A stretch of DNA of 64,000 nucleotides from Patellaria atrata CBS 101060 (taxonomy: Eukaryota; Ascomycota; Dothideomycetes; Patellariales; Patellariaceae). The first letter of the stretch is position 1, and every line of letters starts with the position of its first letter. A model generated the notes under the pieces. It ran no database searches and had not been told where the DNA came from. It saw only the letters and a program-made list of their open reading frames with translations. Of this stretch, positions 22,973 through 35,534 are shown one piece after another. A program made the translations under genes and the position numbers. The stretch is from NCBI GenBank assembly GCA_010093705.1, contig MU006092.1:812623-876622 (forward strand), written 5' to 3'.

Positions 22973-23738
22973 TCACAAAGCCTTCCTAAGCGCGCTCTTG
23001 AAAGGGTAAACGGTAACCTTATCCCAATCCCACACCTCACCCGTCGTATACACGTCCTCCTTGAGTCGCTTCAACAGCGCCTCTTTACTCTCGGCCTGCG
23101 CCAGCATCACCGAGCCCTTCATCTTTGGCGTCTCGCCTTCGACGGGCGGGGACTCGAGGAAAGCGCCTGGGGTGTGTGAGTGGGGAAATGTGGGGATTTG
23201 GAATGCGGAATTGAGAAGCAAAGTGTTTATTATACGGATCATGCAGAACCCTTTCTTTCCTAGGAACAAAAGAAGAAGTAACACTAGAATTGGGCAAAGA
23301 TACAAAGAGTGACGATGAAGCAGATAGATAATCGTGACAGTATTAAATCATCAAAAAGCACACAACTTACCTCCAAAAAGCCAGAAATCTTCATCCACGC
23401 CATTCGGTAGTTCGCTCAGATGTTGTCTGCTCTCACCGAAAACAAATCTCGCATTAGTTTCATTATTGTTTTTGGATCCTTGCAGAGGGGTATGAAGGTG
23501 TTACTGGAAGTGGAGGGGTTGTAGAAAGAGTTTTGTATGTGAATACGCACTGTCTAACTTTCAACCTCCTCTCCAGACCACCCTCCTGATCCGGCAATAT
23601 GACGAGCCATTCTGTCTTTTTCGGTGCTGGTGAGTCTGCCATTCCCATCCTGTGGATTGCCCGAGAAGCTAGATACGGCTTTGGAAGTCGTGGTATGCAG
23701 GTGCGGAATGCGCGATAGCGGACGGGGAGACGGAGCAT
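22973..23738 (-). CDS. YciI-like (YCII-related) small protein, probably mitochondrial
   Basis: Three exons on the minus strand: 23738-23551, 23426-23371, 23166-22973; 145 residues. After an Arg-rich N-terminus (MLRLPVRYRAFRTCIPRLPK), which looks like a mitochondrial presequence, comes the YCII fold: KKTEWLVILPDQEGGLERRL, then RQQHLSEL, a middle strand GVDEDFWLFGGAFLESPP, GSVMLAQAESKEALLKRLKE and a DPF-like end WDWDKVTVYPFKSALRKAL. YciI proteins are dimeric alpha-beta barrel proteins of unclear, possibly enzymatic, role. An in-frame ATG 14 codons upstream (read at 23780) is an alternative start. Acceptor choice for exon 2 is supported by frame and by the conserved R..HL stretch. Confidence 0.78.
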
Positions 23739-24310
23739 CAATTGGGATGATATGTGATTGAAAAACTGAGGAATTTTCAAGAAGTATAGTATTGAGGGGA
23801 TGATATACAGTAATTAGTTCAAAGTGACGGACACGATTGGGAAGAGTTGAGATGATCGCTATTGAAGTGGGGTAGTTGTACCTTGCTGTCTAGAACTAGG
23901 GTGTTTGATGAACTTATACACGCAATGCGCCCTTTGACTCCACTTGATCAGCATGGAAAATATTCTGGGCAGGTCAGGAGTAAATCGAGGAGTAAGGTGT
24001 GGAGATTACGATTTGAGTAAAATGATCTTGAAATCATATCTTTGCGCGTACGGCAATCGCGTCCTTCTGTGCTCGTTTTCGAGAACTATGATTTCTAACC
24101 ACCAATATATAACTTAACGCCATGGGTATCAATAGAAAAGCCATGAAATCCTCCCATATCTCTTCGCCATAAATATCATCATCACGTATCTTGCTCTCTG
24201 TAACCATATTTGTCCTAACTTAACGCCGTTACCAGAGACCTCCCAAAATGCTCAAGTACCGATAAATCCATCTGAATGAGGCTCCTATATCACTTGAACC
24301 CACGGTCGGT
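23739..24310. other. Intergenic region
   Basis: 5' flank of the YciI gene and 3' flank of the SWIM-RING gene, AT-rich. No gene or known motif seen. Confidence 0.4.
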
Positions 24311-25429
24311 TCAGTAATCATCATCAAAGTAAATGTCTCTAACTTCGATGCCGTTGCGCCTCTGATCCCGGACCCAAAAGGAGTGGTATGTACTGTAATC
24401 GCGACGTCCAGTAAGACCGAGTTCCGAGGCGACGTTAACGTATCCATCTGCATTGACTTTGCCGGTTTTCGCGATCTGTTTTAATGACTCCTCATCCCCA
24501 ACCCAAGGCGTACGACAGAACGGGCAAGTGACACCTCCATCTATCCCCTTCTTTGCGGATGCCCACTGTTCGAAACAACCCTTGTGAATATTGTTTCCAC
24601 ATGCTCCCTTGCAATAAACTATCTCTTCTTTGTCTGGCTGAAACTCTTCGCAGCAGATTGGACAATCATCTTCGAGCGGTTTGCGTTTGCCATCGTCGGT
24701 TTGGGATTCGGGACTCGGGATAGGTGGTGCCCGAGAGAAAATGTCGCGTAGTTCAGACTTGAGAAGGGCGAGCTGATATTGAAGAGGCTCTGGTACTTTT
24801 AATACACGAACCATAACCTGAGGGAATTCGTCAATGGGGCTCTCAATTCATGAAGGCCTTCTCACGTACGTATGCGTGATGTTTGCACATATTCCCCTTG
24901 ATCGCATGCGGGCAAGTACATGTAGGAGTTTGTTTGATATGGACAGTATATATATTTCCGGTAGTCCCAGCGATATCAACAAGTTCCTCGGGACATTCCT
25001 CCGTTCCTTTTCGAGTTCGATCGATAACGAACATCCTGATATGTATTATTAGCATTATTGGAATTGGAAAATTGAATGTAAGTGTGCTATACTTCTGTGT
25101 AAGTGCACGCGCTTTTACTTGCAAAAAGGATTGTGGTGCTCTCATCCGATGGCTATCTCTCGAGCATCAGTTTACGTCACTGTCCAATGAAACGAACCCC
25201 AGTTGATAACATACACTCTCATGCGCTTTTCTTCATCATTTTTGGGTTGACTCTTTCTCTTCTTAGTGGGTGAACTAGTAGGAGCACCACCACAATCGTC
25301 TGCTAAGTCAATCGCATTCTTGCGACTTGAGCCATCACTAGCTCGCTTCCTTTTAGACGAACTGGGCTGGGAAGAGGGCCAAGATCGACTGGACTCGGCT
25401 GAGTTCGCTTCGTACTCTGGAATAGCCAT
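24311..25429 (-). CDS. SWIM zinc-finger plus RING-finger protein, probable E3 ubiquitin ligase
   Basis: Three exons on the minus strand: 25429-25215, 25035-24870, 24817-24311; 295 residues. A basic, Ser-rich N-terminus with KRKRASDGSSRK and KKRKSQPKND looks like a nuclear localisation signal. A SWIM finger follows in exon 2 (CTCPHAIKGNMCKHH, pattern CxCx8CxH), then VMVRVLKVPEPLQYQ, and a RING in exon 3 from about residue 179 to 228 (CPICCEEF ... CKGACGNNIHKGCFEQW ... CPFC). The SWIM-RING pairing is known in fungi and in animal ZSWIM2-type ubiquitin ligases. The C-terminus (SELGLTGRRDYSTYHSFW) is conserved-looking. Both introns keep frame; the first is 179 bp and might hide a further small exon. 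Confidence 0.82.
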
Positions 25430-26151
25430 ACTTTCAGGCGTTCTTAAAATGATTGTGCTTTTGTGATGAAGAGAGTGTTGATAGAGCAGTCGTGAGATGG
25501 TGGCGAGTTTGCACTGTAAACAAATCCGGTTAAGTGAGAGTTCAACAAATGCCAAGGCAATTGAATGACGCCAGAACCCCTCGAAGTCACGTTGAGATAA
25601 GATAAGCCTAGAACTAGAGCTAACATTAGCGTTCCCGGTTGCCCCTTGCTTCCAATTATACAAACGGGCTTCAGATTCATCCTCTCCACTTCCGACTACA
25701 AGCCTCCAACATCCGACAAGGTAAAGGTATGTAGAAAAGACGTTGGAAGACTAAGCCATTGCAATTGGTGTAGGAATGATGAATATGTGCACTATTCGAC
25801 AGTATTACAATGTTATGTGTATTATCCCTCCCCAGGGGCTTGTATCACGAGAGCAGAAAGATATGTAGAAACCTCAATTCTCCAGTCTTTTCCTTCTTCA
25901 GTCAATGTACAAAGAACAGCTCTAGGCAACATCACCTGACTTCGATGTATTCACGCACTTATGTTACCGTCATGTGCGTCTACTGCCTAGAGACGCGTTC
26001 GCGAACTTTCACGGCCAACACAATTGAATATAAGTAGATCGCCAAATGGGCAGTTTTCTTCTTCCTTTACCCTTTTTCATTGCACCAATTTGCCCTTTGT
26101 TTTCTCGGATTCACCTCATAATGGCAGACAAAGCATCAAGCTCCCGTCAAC
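25430..26151. other. Divergent intergenic region
   Basis: Between the SWIM-RING gene and the 2OG-oxygenase-like locus. Short open frames on both strands carry no recognisable motif. A pyrimidine-rich stretch at 26055-26115 precedes the right-hand start. Confidence 0.4.
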
Positions 26152-27827
26152 ATGTCCCACCCTAGCGCCTCAGATGATGATGCTGTCCATCGGGAAATGA
26201 TCTCTCAGCTCATCTTACAATGCAAATCCGAATTTCGGGTTACATTTGGATGCGGTGGAGGCATACCAATCGCTCCTCTCTCAGTTCAAACCGCCAACTA
26301 TGGGGAACCGATTGAATTTGCCGCTTTAACAGGAAAGATGTCTGTTGATGTGAACGTAAATCTCAGTTCCCCACCAGTTACCATTCGCTGGGATAGTCCT
26401 ATCAACTCCTCCAGTTCCAACCCTGGAAAATTGACTGGTGCCAAGCTTATCCTTCCCCCAGAGCCTAGTACTACAAATGCAATGGACCAACTCATCAAGG
26501 ATTGTGCACCGGCAACATTTGGCTGCGGGGGGATGGATGTGCTCGATGAGAGTTACCGTAAGGCGAGCAAAATGGATTGTAAGGACTTTTGCACCGATTT
26601 CAACCCGTATGAATTGGGGATTATGAGTGTCGTGCAGCAGATGCTATTGCCGGTCGTCACCGGTAGGTTTCGAGGTGTGCGATGTGAATTGCATAAATTT
26701 AATGTAAGTAACCCTGTCCTAACAGTCGGAGACCAGAAGCTCACATTATCTTGATCAAATAGGTCTACTCAGGTCCTTCTGGGAAATTCAAGTAACACGT
26801 CGATACACCCCGTAGTGAGGCCCAATTTGGAAGCTTAGTTGTGTGTTTACCGTACCCACATCAAGGTATGTTATATCCTCACCCTACCTCTGAAAAATGA
26901 CGATCATCTAAAGTCTCACGACAGGTGGTGAGCTTGTTATTCGCCATGAAAGCCGGACCATGACTTTCGACTGGAGTGATAAAGGTGAGAAACCAGTGAA
27001 TGCAATTCAATGGGCTGCTTTCTACAGTGACTGTGAACACGAAGTTATGGAAGTGAAGAGTGGACATCGGGTCACTTTAACCTATAATCTTTATGTCACC
27101 CCTGGAGCTGGAGATTTGGTTACGCCAGACAATCGGCGCGCATTATCCCAATGGACCCAACCCAATTGCACTTCTATGGAGTTATGAAAAAATTAATGAG
27201 CGAGCCCAAATTTATGACTCAAGGTAAGATGATTCTTGTATGTTCCTGATACTTGTTTCTTTATTGACAATTATTCTTCTAGGGGGAATACTTGGATTCT
27301 CTTGCGCCCATGCTTATGCGCATCACAGCAAGGTTTCTCCAATATTTTTACCACAAGCACTCAAGGGTTCTGATATGGTTATCTATGAGATCTTTCGTAC
27401 TCTGGGTCTCGAGGTTGTACTTCGTCCCGTCCTTGATCAAGAACCCTTTCTCGAATCTTCTTACCTCTATTCTTGCGATGGCGATGAGAGTGATTCTGAG
27501 GAAGAAATTTCCACCAAGAGTGAAAAAGAAATGATAGGTGACCGTCTCCACTCAACAAACTTTACTAAGCTTCGTCGGTGTGACGATGAGCTCGAGGAGA
27601 TATACCAGCAGGGTCTTCTACATACTTTTCAGCGTATACAGTGGATCCGGGGTCATCGTGACGAGACCCGTGACGTAGCTTTCACATATACAGCTGTAAG
27701 TTCATTGAAGCATAGATATATAGACCTAGTATTCTGACGAATTATGCAGTACGGCAACGAGGCGGCTTCTTCTTATATCTATTCAAACTTGGCAATCCTT
27801 GTGGTGATCCCTCCTAAGAAGACTTAG
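26152..27827 (+). pseudogene. 2OG-Fe(II) oxygenase-like gene, reading frame interrupted
   Basis: Exons can be traced at 26152-26703, 26763-26865, 26925-27223, 27283-27695 and 27750-27827, all with good splice sites. The family is the fungal 2OG-Fe(II) dioxygenase type related to prolyl 4-hydroxylases: exon 2 has VYSGPSGKFK then HVDTPRSEAQFGSLVVCLPY, where HVD supplies the first His and the Asp of the iron triad, and exon 3 has GGELVIRHE and the second-His region HEVMEVKSGHRVTLTYNLY. A TAA (26793-26795) sits exactly between FK and HVD, and the frame changes by one base in exon 3 between LYVTPGAGDLV and the stretch LHFYGVMKKLMSEPKF, which is in another frame. Everything else is well kept, so this is either a young pseudogene or a locus with assembly errors. 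Confidence 0.72.
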
Positions 27828-28619
27828 AAAACTTAGGCACACTGTGAATGGTACAATTATGTATCTCCATTTCTGGAATGAGTTTCAATGGGGAGAATTG
27901 CATTCATGGTGAAAGCTATCTTAAAGTCGTCATAGGATGGCTGTTTGTAATGGGATCTTAACCCGTGTTCCTTGGTAGAAAACCCAAACCTTGTCCAAAA
28001 AAAAATATAAAAAATAAAAACGATGCGTTGCTTCTATAATCTCCTTCTCGTTTCCGAATTTCTTCAGTATAATTACATTTATAGTTTTAAACAATCTCTG
28101 ACTCGACGATACACGTCACTAACGTGTACAACTCAAGATTCAAATGGACAAGATCGAGTATATACCCAGGTCTACGCAACAAAAAGCATAATGATTAAAC
28201 AGCTAACTTCATAGTCGGAACCAACTAAGAGAACCCTATGTTGCGCTCTTCCGTATATCCAAGATATCAAGGCTAATGTTCCCATCTCGTACTGTGCGCT
28301 CCGCCTAGATCCTTCCCTCGACAGTCCTCTCGCACATAAGAGAGTAAGAGACCACGGTCTTTATTCAAGTCTCCCGTCTGCGGTAAATATCGACGACCGG
28401 TGTCCCAGTCAGCGCTTGACTCCTGACCGATGCTACATAGCAGTAAAGATCAACCCCCGTTTCCGAGGAAACCGAGCACCCTTCACCGTACCTGCAGGAA
28501 ACCCTAAAAATACTTCCCCTCCACCGCACATCCCACCCACGAATATAAAACCCGCCTCGCCTCCCTCCAACCCGTACGTTCCACACCATATTTGATTCCC
28601 CCTTTCCCAATTCCCAACA
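27828..28619. other. Intergenic region
   Basis: 3' flank of the oxygenase locus (with an A-rich stretch at 27995-28019) and the C-rich 5' flank of the phosphatase locus. No gene seen. Confidence 0.4.
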
Positions 28620-29555
28620 ATGGCAACCGCCCTATACGGCCTCCCGACCCTCCTAGCCCAAGACATATTCCATCCCCTCCCCGTAGACCCAGTCGCAAAC
28701 ATTCTCTCCCACCCTTCCTTCCTCCCCCTCCCCGGCGCCCTCAACTTCCGCGACATAGCCCACGCCGCGCATCCCCACCCCAAACCCAACCTCATCTACT
28801 GTGCCGGCGCCCTGACGAACCTCACCGACGACGGCAAAAGACACCTCACCGACCCTGGCGTCACGCGCGTGTACGATCTATGTAGCAAGCCGAAGCGGGC
28901 GCACGTGCCGGCGATCGAGATCGCGGGGGTGAGGACGGTGTAGGTGGAAGACGAGAGCAGGCCGCGAGTTGAGTTCGAAGCGTATGCGGAGGAAGGGGGT
29001 AGAGCGGCGTATGTGAGGTTGTACATGGGGATTTTGGAGACGCATAGGGGGGTTTTCGGGGCGGTGTTGAGGGGGTTTTTGGAGGAGGATGGGGGATTGG
29101 TGTTTTGTTGTACAGGTATGGAGATTTGTGGTTTTGGGATAGGGTGTGGTTTAAGCCGGTTGGGAATGGATGGACTGGATGAGGAAATGTAGACTGATAT
29201 TTGTGGGTTTGTATAGCTGGGAAAGGCCGCACTGGCGTCCTCGCTGCTGTGGTCCTTGGTATCGTCGGCGCTCCGAGGTCGGTTATCGCCGCCGACTATG
29301 TACTCACCCGCATCGGGACGGAACCGGCCCGTGAAGTACTGCTCGCGTTCCTCCTCGCGCATAACCCAGGGTTGGGTAAAGAGAGTCGTGGGTTCCGCAA
29401 CTTCTGTCAGACGAGTGAAGAAGTCATGGAGTTTGTTTCTTGATGCGGTGGATGAGAAGTATGGAGGGATAGAGGGATATACGAGAGAGGTGTTGGGATT
29501 TACTGAGGAGAAGTTGGGGAGGATCAAGGAGAGGTTGAGGGTGGAAGAGGTTTAA
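28620..29555 (+). pseudogene. Protein tyrosine/serine phosphatase (Y_phosphatase3 type), reading frame interrupted
   Basis: Two exons, 28620 to about 29116 and 29217 to 29555. The fold is recognisable: LPGALNFRDIAHAAHP (the N-R-D start), LIYCAGALTNLTDDGKRHL, TRVYDLCSKP, and the P-loop CTAGKGRTGVLAAVVLG split by the intron, giving the CX5R signature. The usual His before the catalytic Cys (HCTAGK) is Cys here (FCCTAGK). An in-frame TAG at 28941-28943 follows GVRTV, where TGG would fit, and near 29427-29434 a T run appears one base too long, so that the end FLDAVDEKYGGIEGYTRE is read in another frame. The three changes together suggest loss of function; the homopolymer change alone could be a sequencing error. 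The region is unusually C- and G-skewed. Confidence 0.72.
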
Positions 29556-29863
29556 GAGGATGAAGGAGATATGCTTACGACTGGAAGAGGATTACTGTGG
29601 TATTGCACAGTCAGTTTCGTAGTTAGAAATGGCCTCTGTGCTGACTGAATAGACAAAAGAAAGAGTTAAGGAGATCATAGTTAAAATCCTGCTGTGACAT
29701 GTACAACAAACCTACAGCAACATCGAAGACAATAATGACAAAGTAAGGAGTACTTCCCGGCTTTTCTCACCATTAACCCCTATGCCATCCATCACGTGCT
29801 TAATATCCCGCTCCAAAATTCACTCAAACCGTCCGCCCAATCCAGTTTGGAACCCTCTTACCT

Positions 29864-29871
29864 TATAAATA
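29864..29871 (+). promoter_or_regulatory. TATA box upstream of the tRNA-like unit
   Basis: TATAAATA lies about 31 bp before the proposed transcript start and 39 bp before the A box, the spacing seen for TATA boxes of fungal Pol III genes. Confidence 0.5.
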
Positions 29872-29894
29872 ATCTTGGCAGAGTTAACTTCCAA

Positions 29895-30060
29895 CTAACT
29901 AGTAGCAGAGCGGTCAGGCAGTCTGACTACGGTCCCCCTTCGATCGAAACGTCGTCGGTTCGAATCCCTCCGGGCGGGTTTAACGGTAAACCTCAGGTCA
30001 ATGGAGCAGCGGCAGTAAAAACCCGTCCGGGGGTTCAAGGAGTCCTAAGGGGCTAATTGT
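29895..30060 (+). ncRNA. tRNA-Arg(ACG)-like Pol III transcription unit, about 165 nt
   Basis: TAGCAGAGCGG (29903-29913) fits the A-box consensus and GGTTCGAATCC (29957-29967) fits the B-box consensus perfectly. GTCTGACTACGG at 29921-29932 matches the anticodon arm of eukaryotic tRNA-Arg(ACG) and lies 18 nt after the A-box start, the same spacing as in that tRNA. The T stem (3 of 5 pairs) and a 7-bp acceptor do not close, so it is not a normal tRNA gene. Downstream, CCGGGCGGGTTT (29970-29981) can pair with AAACCCGTCCGG (30019-30030) with one G-U, and GGTTTA/TAAACC forms an inner hairpin. AACTAG near the start pairs with CTAATT near 30053. TATA upstream and T runs downstream frame it. It may be a tRNA-derived SINE head, a decayed tRNA, or a novel structured RNA. 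Confidence 0.5.
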
Positions 30061-30094
30061 TTTGACTTTTCTATTTTTTCTTTTTTTTTTTTTT
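30060..30094 (+). terminator. Pol III-type T-run terminator
   Basis: T4 at 30060-30063, then T4, T6 and a T14 run ending at 30094, directly after the tRNA-like unit. T runs of four or more on the non-template strand stop RNA polymerase III. Confidence 0.55.
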
Positions 30095-30339
30095 CAGTAA
30101 TCTTTTTCAAAATTGTTATAAGCTCTGAAGCTAGAGATCCTCTAAGCTTGGTATTTTTCCTCTTTCTTCTTCCATTAAACTTTTGTAGCCTCAGCGAGGT
30201 GTCCAGCTCTGATTAAGTTTGAACTTTCTCTTTCTTCAACCTTAAATTTAGGTGTTAGATATCTACAATAGGCTTGAAAGAGCCTCGACCTCCTCTCTCA
30301 CTCACTTTTAGTAGGCCATAACCATTTCATCACACTACT

Positions 30340-31993
30340 TCACTCCGTCACCCGCTCAGTCTGTCCAGCATCTGCACTCTCTCCATCCTGAATATCCGCC
30401 GCAACCTTCAGCGCCCTCCGTCTCGCATCCACATACATCATAAATTCCTGATATGTCCTCGGCATAACCCTGACATCCCTCTCCACGTTAAAGGTATAGT
30501 TGAACTGACCCGTCGGCTTCGTCTCCCCATGTTCCACATCCCGCACCTTACTATCCACCCTCACCTGCACCCTCGTGTACCGCTTCCCCTCCTTCTCAAG
30601 ATCACTCGTCCGCCTCCCCTCTTTATTCTCAGAGTCGGCGGTTTTTTCACCTTCGGCAGCGACAAGGGGAGGATCGGTGTACACGACGTGTGCACTTAGA
30701 TACAGTACGCTACCAACCGGCACAGGGTTCTGAAACGTGCTGGGATCCAAACTCACAAACGTCGGCCGCGCATGCGCGAAGCTCGCCGCACAAAGAAACG
30801 CCAGCTCGAACGTCTGCTTCAGTAAAAAGCCACCGAAGATCATAAAGTGGTGTCGATTTCTATACTGGGGTTGCATGATCGCCGCCGTGCTCACCTTAGT
30901 GGTATCCATGTATACGACGTTGGAAGGCTTGCGCAGCGGGTCATTTGGGTCGTGGTATTGCAGCTCCCGCAGCCACATTGAGTGGATCAAGTCTGACTCG
31001 AGGTCGTTGGGCGTGTGCTTTAGGAGTGAGATTTTGCTGAGTTCTTTGCGAGCGGCGGAGTTACGTTCGCCGCTTGCAAACATGCGTTTTTCTTCTTCGG
31101 TTTCGGCGAGGACCGGGCTGATGGGGACGGGTCTGGGGGGAAGTCAGCTTTATTCTTCGAAGGGACGTGGGAGGTAGACTTCTTGGTCCCAGGGTCTAGA
31201 GAGACCATGGTGCATGCGCAGGTGATGAGAATATCTTCTTTCTTCACCTTCTCGTCCTTTTTCGGCGCTCTAGCGACTTGTAGAGATATCTCCATACTAC
31301 TTCTACCGGTTGCGTAGGTGACTTGGCCGCTGAGTTCCAGGTCACATATCTCCGTGAGGGGATGATTGATCGTGATCCTATCGAAAGCCGCTGTAACCGT
31401 TGTAACCGCCTACGCGCGTCAGAAATTGACGATCGGAATCACTTTATAAAAAGCCTACATCGCCAGTATGCTTGTACGCAATAACCCCCGAGAGTGCGTC
31501 CAGGTCCATGAATATCGTCCCTAGCCTTATGTCCCCCGACGAATTTGTATAAGTATCCAACAACCACGGATCCTGCCCTAGGGGAATGATCTATTTACTA
31601 CATATCAGTCAGCTCTCCCATTACGCTTTTCCTTCTGCCCCATTGCCTCCCGACTTTCCACTAAAAGCCCCAGTTCACACCACTTACAACGCTGTGATAA
31701 CTATCGCTCATCCTCTTCGCACTCAAATCCCTCTCCTCTGGCTTCCCCACCTCCGATTTCCCCGACGCTTCTGTCGGATCCTCACCCTGTTCTTGCTTTT
31801 TCCTCAACGCCTCGATCCACGGAGTCTGCACTCTTGCCTCAGTCAACTCTCTGAAAACTCCATCCGTGCGGCAGATCGTGGTCGTCTGGTAGGATTGTGT
31901 TATGCATCGCGGGAGGTTGTGTGGGCGGCGTAGCAAGGGATGGGAGATGAGGCGAAGGATGCGGAGGCGGGCGGACTTCAGGGGTAAAGCCAT
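30340..31993 (-). CDS. Mitochondrial acyl-CoA thioesterase (Acot9-like, double hotdog), probable one-base frame error
   Basis: Three exons on the minus strand: 31993-31688, 31590-31459, 31409-30340, about 502 residues. An Arg/Leu-rich N-terminus (MALPLKSARLRILRLISH) is a mitochondrial presequence. Conserved parts follow: MSDSYHSV, PLGQDPWLLDTYTNSSGDIR, LGTIFMDLDALSGVIAYKHT, AFDRITINHPLTEICDLELS, GQVTYATGRSSMEISLQVAR, then PQYRNRHHFMIFGGFLLKQT, FELAFLCAASFAHARPTFVS and NPVPVGSVLYL. These are the two hotdog halves of the Acot9/Acot10 family, which hydrolyses acyl-CoA in mitochondria. In exon 3, between VSLDPGTKKS and AETEEEKRMFASGERN, the frame slips by one; a C6 run at about 31143-31148 would keep frame if it were C7. 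The rest is intact, so either a recent mutation or a sequencing error. Confidence 0.8.
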
Positions 31994-32578
31994 TAATTAT
32001 CTATCTCGCGGTTGGAGCGAATGTAGAGTGCATTGGGGGTGACGATGCGTGGTGAGGAGCTATCCCAGTTCCCTGAGCTGAGCTATGGAGTTACATAGCG
32101 CGGAGAACGGCGGGACAAGAGGAGCGCCAAGTCTGGGTCCTGCTCCGAAGAACATCGACCCGACTCCCGAAAAGGGGCATGGTAAGGTGTCTAGGGAGAT
32201 TCGAGACGTAGACCATATCTACGGTATTCCTTGCCGTAGGTTATGTAATGCGGCGGTAGCTGCACAGATATTACTCAGGCGGTTCCCTTTCAGAATGTGG
32301 TATCCTCGGCGAGGGGGATCTATCACTAAATATTTAAACTAGTTCAGGATTCCCTATTCGCGCTTGCTAATCAGGGGAACTAATTATTTCTGTTCGAGGA
32401 GCTAGAAGTCCGCTACTCGGCTTGCTCTGTACGTCTACGTTCTCCATATCAATAATCTCAAACTAGGAAGCACAATAGTCCCTCCGATACAGAACAACCA
32501 ATGAAACGCCTCGACTTGATCGATACAAACATATGTGGCCTGAACCAGAAAGAGAAGGATGAAAGACAAATACATGGT
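31994..32578. other. Intergenic region
   Basis: Between the Acot9-like gene (5' side) and the end of RSP5. A GC-rich open frame at 32085-32342 on the plus strand has no conserved motif. Nothing else seen. Confidence 0.4.

Positions 32579-35534
<2,956 letters not shown>

Noticed and set aside
29921-29956. Hammerhead ribozyme core (CTGACTA ... CGAAAC ... GTC)
   Set aside because: CTGANGA requires G at the sixth position where T is found, and no stem II can form between the two core boxes.
29895-29978. A normal nuclear tRNA gene at the A/B-box pair
   Set aside because: The acceptor strands (TAACTAG against CGGGCGG) do not pair and the T stem has only 3 of 5 pairs, so it is listed as a tRNA-like RNA instead.
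31113-31146. A 34-bp intron explaining the frame change in the Acot9-like gene
   Set aside because: Shorter than workable spliceosomal introns and lacks a branch point; a missing C in a C run is simpler.
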